64,000 bases of DNA from contig NZ_JONR01000008.1 of assembly GCF_000711955.1 (NCBI RefSeq), forward strand, positions 1-64,000. Direction: 5' to 3'. This DNA is from Nevskia soli DSM 19509 (lineage in GTDB: Bacteria > Pseudomonadota > Gammaproteobacteria > Nevskiales > Nevskiaceae). The position numbers were made by a program, and so were the translations under genes. Positions 63,301 to 64,000 of the stretch are shown here, in pieces; the first letter of the stretch is position 1; each line of letters starts with the position of its first letter. The notes beneath the pieces were generated by a model. It ran no database searches. It had not been told where the DNA came from and worked only from the letters and a program-made list of their open reading frames with translations.

Positions 63301-63842
63301 TGCAGCGCTATTCCCGCGCCATCATCATCAAGGATGCGCGCTCGCCCGAGCGCCTGCTCGACGAGGTGACGCTGTTCATCCACCAGGTGGAGTCGAAGCT
63401 GCCGGCGGAAAGCCAGCGCATGCTCAAGGCGGCGCGCGCGCGCGAATCGACCATGGAAGGGCGGCGCATCCTGGTGGTGGAGGACGATGTGCGCAACATC
63501 TTCGCCCTGTCCAGCGTGTTCGAGCCCAAGGGGGCCAAGATCGAGATCGCGCGCAACGGCCGCGAGGCGATCGAGGCGCTGACGCGCAGCGCGGCGCAGC
63601 CGGACAAGGCCATCGACCTGGTGCTGATGGACATCATGATGCCGGAGATGGACGGCTTCACCGCCATGCGAGAGATCCGCAAGAACCCGGAGTGGAAGCG
63701 CCTGCCGATCATCGCCCTCACCGCCAAGGCGATGCGCGACGACCAGGAGAAATGCCTCGCCGCCGGTGCCAACGACTACATCGCCAAGCCGCTGGACGTG
63801 GAGAAACTGCTGTCCCTGGTACGCGTCTGGATGCCTAAATAA
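60363..63842 (+). CDS. CHASE3-GAF hybrid histidine kinase with three receivers
   Basis: 1159 residues. Membrane helix ~28-47, CHASE3 periplasmic helices (TGQRGFLLTGEESYLTPYTN), second membrane helix ~200-220, HAMP-less junction, GAF (~250-385), a ~100-residue Gln/Glu-rich coiled coil (RQAEELQAQQEELKVSNEEL), HisKA His491, HATPase (NLLSNAMKFTD, RDSGIGI, GGTGLGLSISKDLALLLGGD) and three receivers with Asp816, Asp938 and Asp1090. All phospho-sites are present. It is a multi-step phosphorelay sensor. The next gene, a CheR-type methyltransferase, starts 3 bp later, a pairing often seen in fused CheB/CheR-PAS kinase systems. Confidence 0.93.
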   Translation: MTTQSPLSAPITARGPRGGLPLPPGTLAGFGLAILAVVLIAFFSYQSLQSSTLTAARVTNTLGVLKQLDGLLSILKDAETGQRGFLLTGEESYLTPYTNAKAALDDELARTRALLGDSPGQLQRLDALTRFANDKINELGETIDLKRAGNAGGALAIVRSDRGKAAMDRIRALIAEMQGAERSELDQRQKAWREADNFSVAVTSGGSGLLLLLIMVAAGMASRDHRAREAQVWLRSGQMGLSLRVQGEQRLDLLGENVLGFLADYLDAQVGAVYINEGGGRFRRFAGYALPPDAGSEVLRPGEGLLGQAAKENRTLHIREVPAEYLPIASGVGRGKPRELLVAPASVDGVVHAVVELGFFHRLRSEERELLDRVSESLGVAVRASKDRTRLEELLEETQRQAEELQAQQEELKVSNEELEEQGHALKESQARLEGQQAELEQTNSQLEEQAQMLESQKDELSQAQQALTQRAEELERSNQYKNEFLANMSHELRTPLNSSLILAKLLADNKEGNLTLEQVKFAQTISSAGNDLLTLINDILDLSKIEAGKVELQPEPVRIARAVDEMLKTFQPLAEQKALDFTITIEPGTPERLETDAQRLGQILKNLLSNAMKFTDKGAVSLRVFAGGAGTVSFAVRDSGIGIAPHQQEIIFEAFRQADGSTHRKYGGTGLGLSISKDLALLLGGDITVQSKPGEGSVFTLTLPVTYAAAAPAADEAAPAPASLPSPPDRTGHYAPLPASPRPGAPALMPTATEDDREQLNAERRLVLVIEDDVRFAMILRDLARELGFQCVVTHTANEGLVAAGSYRPSAILLDMNLPDHSGLGVLDQLKRNPHTRHIPVHVISVADYMQEAMELGAVGYALKPVKREQLVEAFQRLEAKFSQALRRVLVVEDDARQGESMRQLLGSGDVQITLVESAGAALVELQANTFDCVVMDLNLPDLSGYELLEKMAGQDEVSFPPVIVYTGRSLTRDEELKLQRYSRAIIIKDARSPERLLDEVTLFIHQVESKLPAESQRMLKAARARESTMEGRRILVVEDDVRNIFALSSVFEPKGAKIEIARNGREAIEALTRSAAQPDKAIDLVLMDIMMPEMDGFTAMREIRKNPEWKRLPIIALTAKAMRDDQEKCLAAGANDYIAKPLDVEKLLSLVRVWMPK

Positions 63843-63845
63843 TCC

Positions 63846-64000
63846 ATGAGCGACGCCGACGACCAGGCTTTCGATATCGAGCTCAAGCTGCTCGTCGATG
63901 CCATCTTCCTGCGCTACCACTACGACTTCCGCGGCTATGCCCAGGCCTCGCTGAAGCGGCGCCTGACGGTGGCGCGGGACCGCTTCGGTTGCCGCAGCCT
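63846..64000 (+). CDS. CheR-type protein methyltransferase, partial (runs off window)
   Basis: Only the first ~51 codons are present: MSDADDQAFDIELKLLVDAI then FLRYHYDFRGYAQASLKRRL and TVARDRFGCRSL, the all-helical N-terminal domain of CheR methyltransferases (FLRYHYDFRGYAxxSLKRR). The SAM-binding domain lies beyond the window. CheR methylates glutamates of chemoreceptors; standalone copies beside hybrid kinases methylate other sensors. Start is 3 bp after the kinase stop. Confidence 0.85.
   Translation, partial: MSDADDQAFDIELKLLVDAIFLRYHYDFRGYAQASLKRRLTVARDRFGCRS

Overview
This 64 kb window is chromosomal, G+C-rich DNA with strong GC3 coding bias. The content (TonB-dependent receptor, class III cyclase, many PAS/GGDEF/EAL and hybrid kinases, Zur-type regulator, S10 peptidase, YXWGXW envelope proteins, TpsB-like barrel) points to a free-living Gram-negative bacterium. 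A gammaproteobacterium of the Xanthomonadales/Nevskiales type is my best guess; that is inference from gene content, since no rRNA, tRNA or other marker lies in the window. I saw no CRISPR array, prophage or complete insertion sequence.

Layout. 1-10 kb: palindromic repeats, a decayed SDR gene, a cytochrome c5-like protein, NIPSNAP/ArsR pair, AraC regulator, Tat-exported flavin monoamine oxidase, membrane adenylate/guanylate cyclase, CPBP protease and a YXWGXW-repeat envelope protein. 10-15.5 kb: OsmC, MFS transporter, a graveyard of four gene remnants (TPR protein, frameshifted ArsR, small membrane protein, copper-type P-ATPase), then an intact exported protein with three Met/His-rich repeats and an ATP-grasp enzyme. 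15.5-19.5 kb: a secreted six-Cys protein resembling a peritrophin-A chitin-binding module, a GNAT acetyltransferase and a cluster of small stress-type proteins (25-aa membrane peptide, CsbD, DUF1328) interrupted by a nested-hairpin MITE-like element.

19.6-27.4 kb is one tightly packed minus-strand operon: TonB receptor, phytanoyl-CoA-type dioxygenase, SDR, BASS-family transporter, exported protein and neutral ceramidase. A divergent TetR gene with a perfect operator-like palindrome faces it. It looks like an uptake and breakdown system for an acylated or amide-linked lipid. 28-36.5 kb: Zur-type regulator, an AT-richer island with an exported protein and decayed genes, S10 carboxypeptidase, CidA/CidB-type (LrgAB) pair with LysR regulator, and an osmoprotectant-type ABC system with fused permease/binding protein. 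36-42 kb: REP pair, DUF1501 remnant, flavin-reductase pseudogene, two tandem SDRs with divergent LysR, and a second YXWGXW protein.

42-64 kb is dominated by signal transduction: a kinase / response-regulator-PAS / Crp-like operon, an ArsR-SRPBCC pair, a second copy of the MITE, a porin / phosphate-binding-like / GGDEF module, a 1411-aa PAS-GAF-GGDEF-EAL protein with a degenerate GGDEF, a TpsB-like outer-membrane barrel with a short upstream ORF, two divergent hybrid kinases (one with three receiver domains) and the start of a CheR-type methyltransferase that runs off the window.
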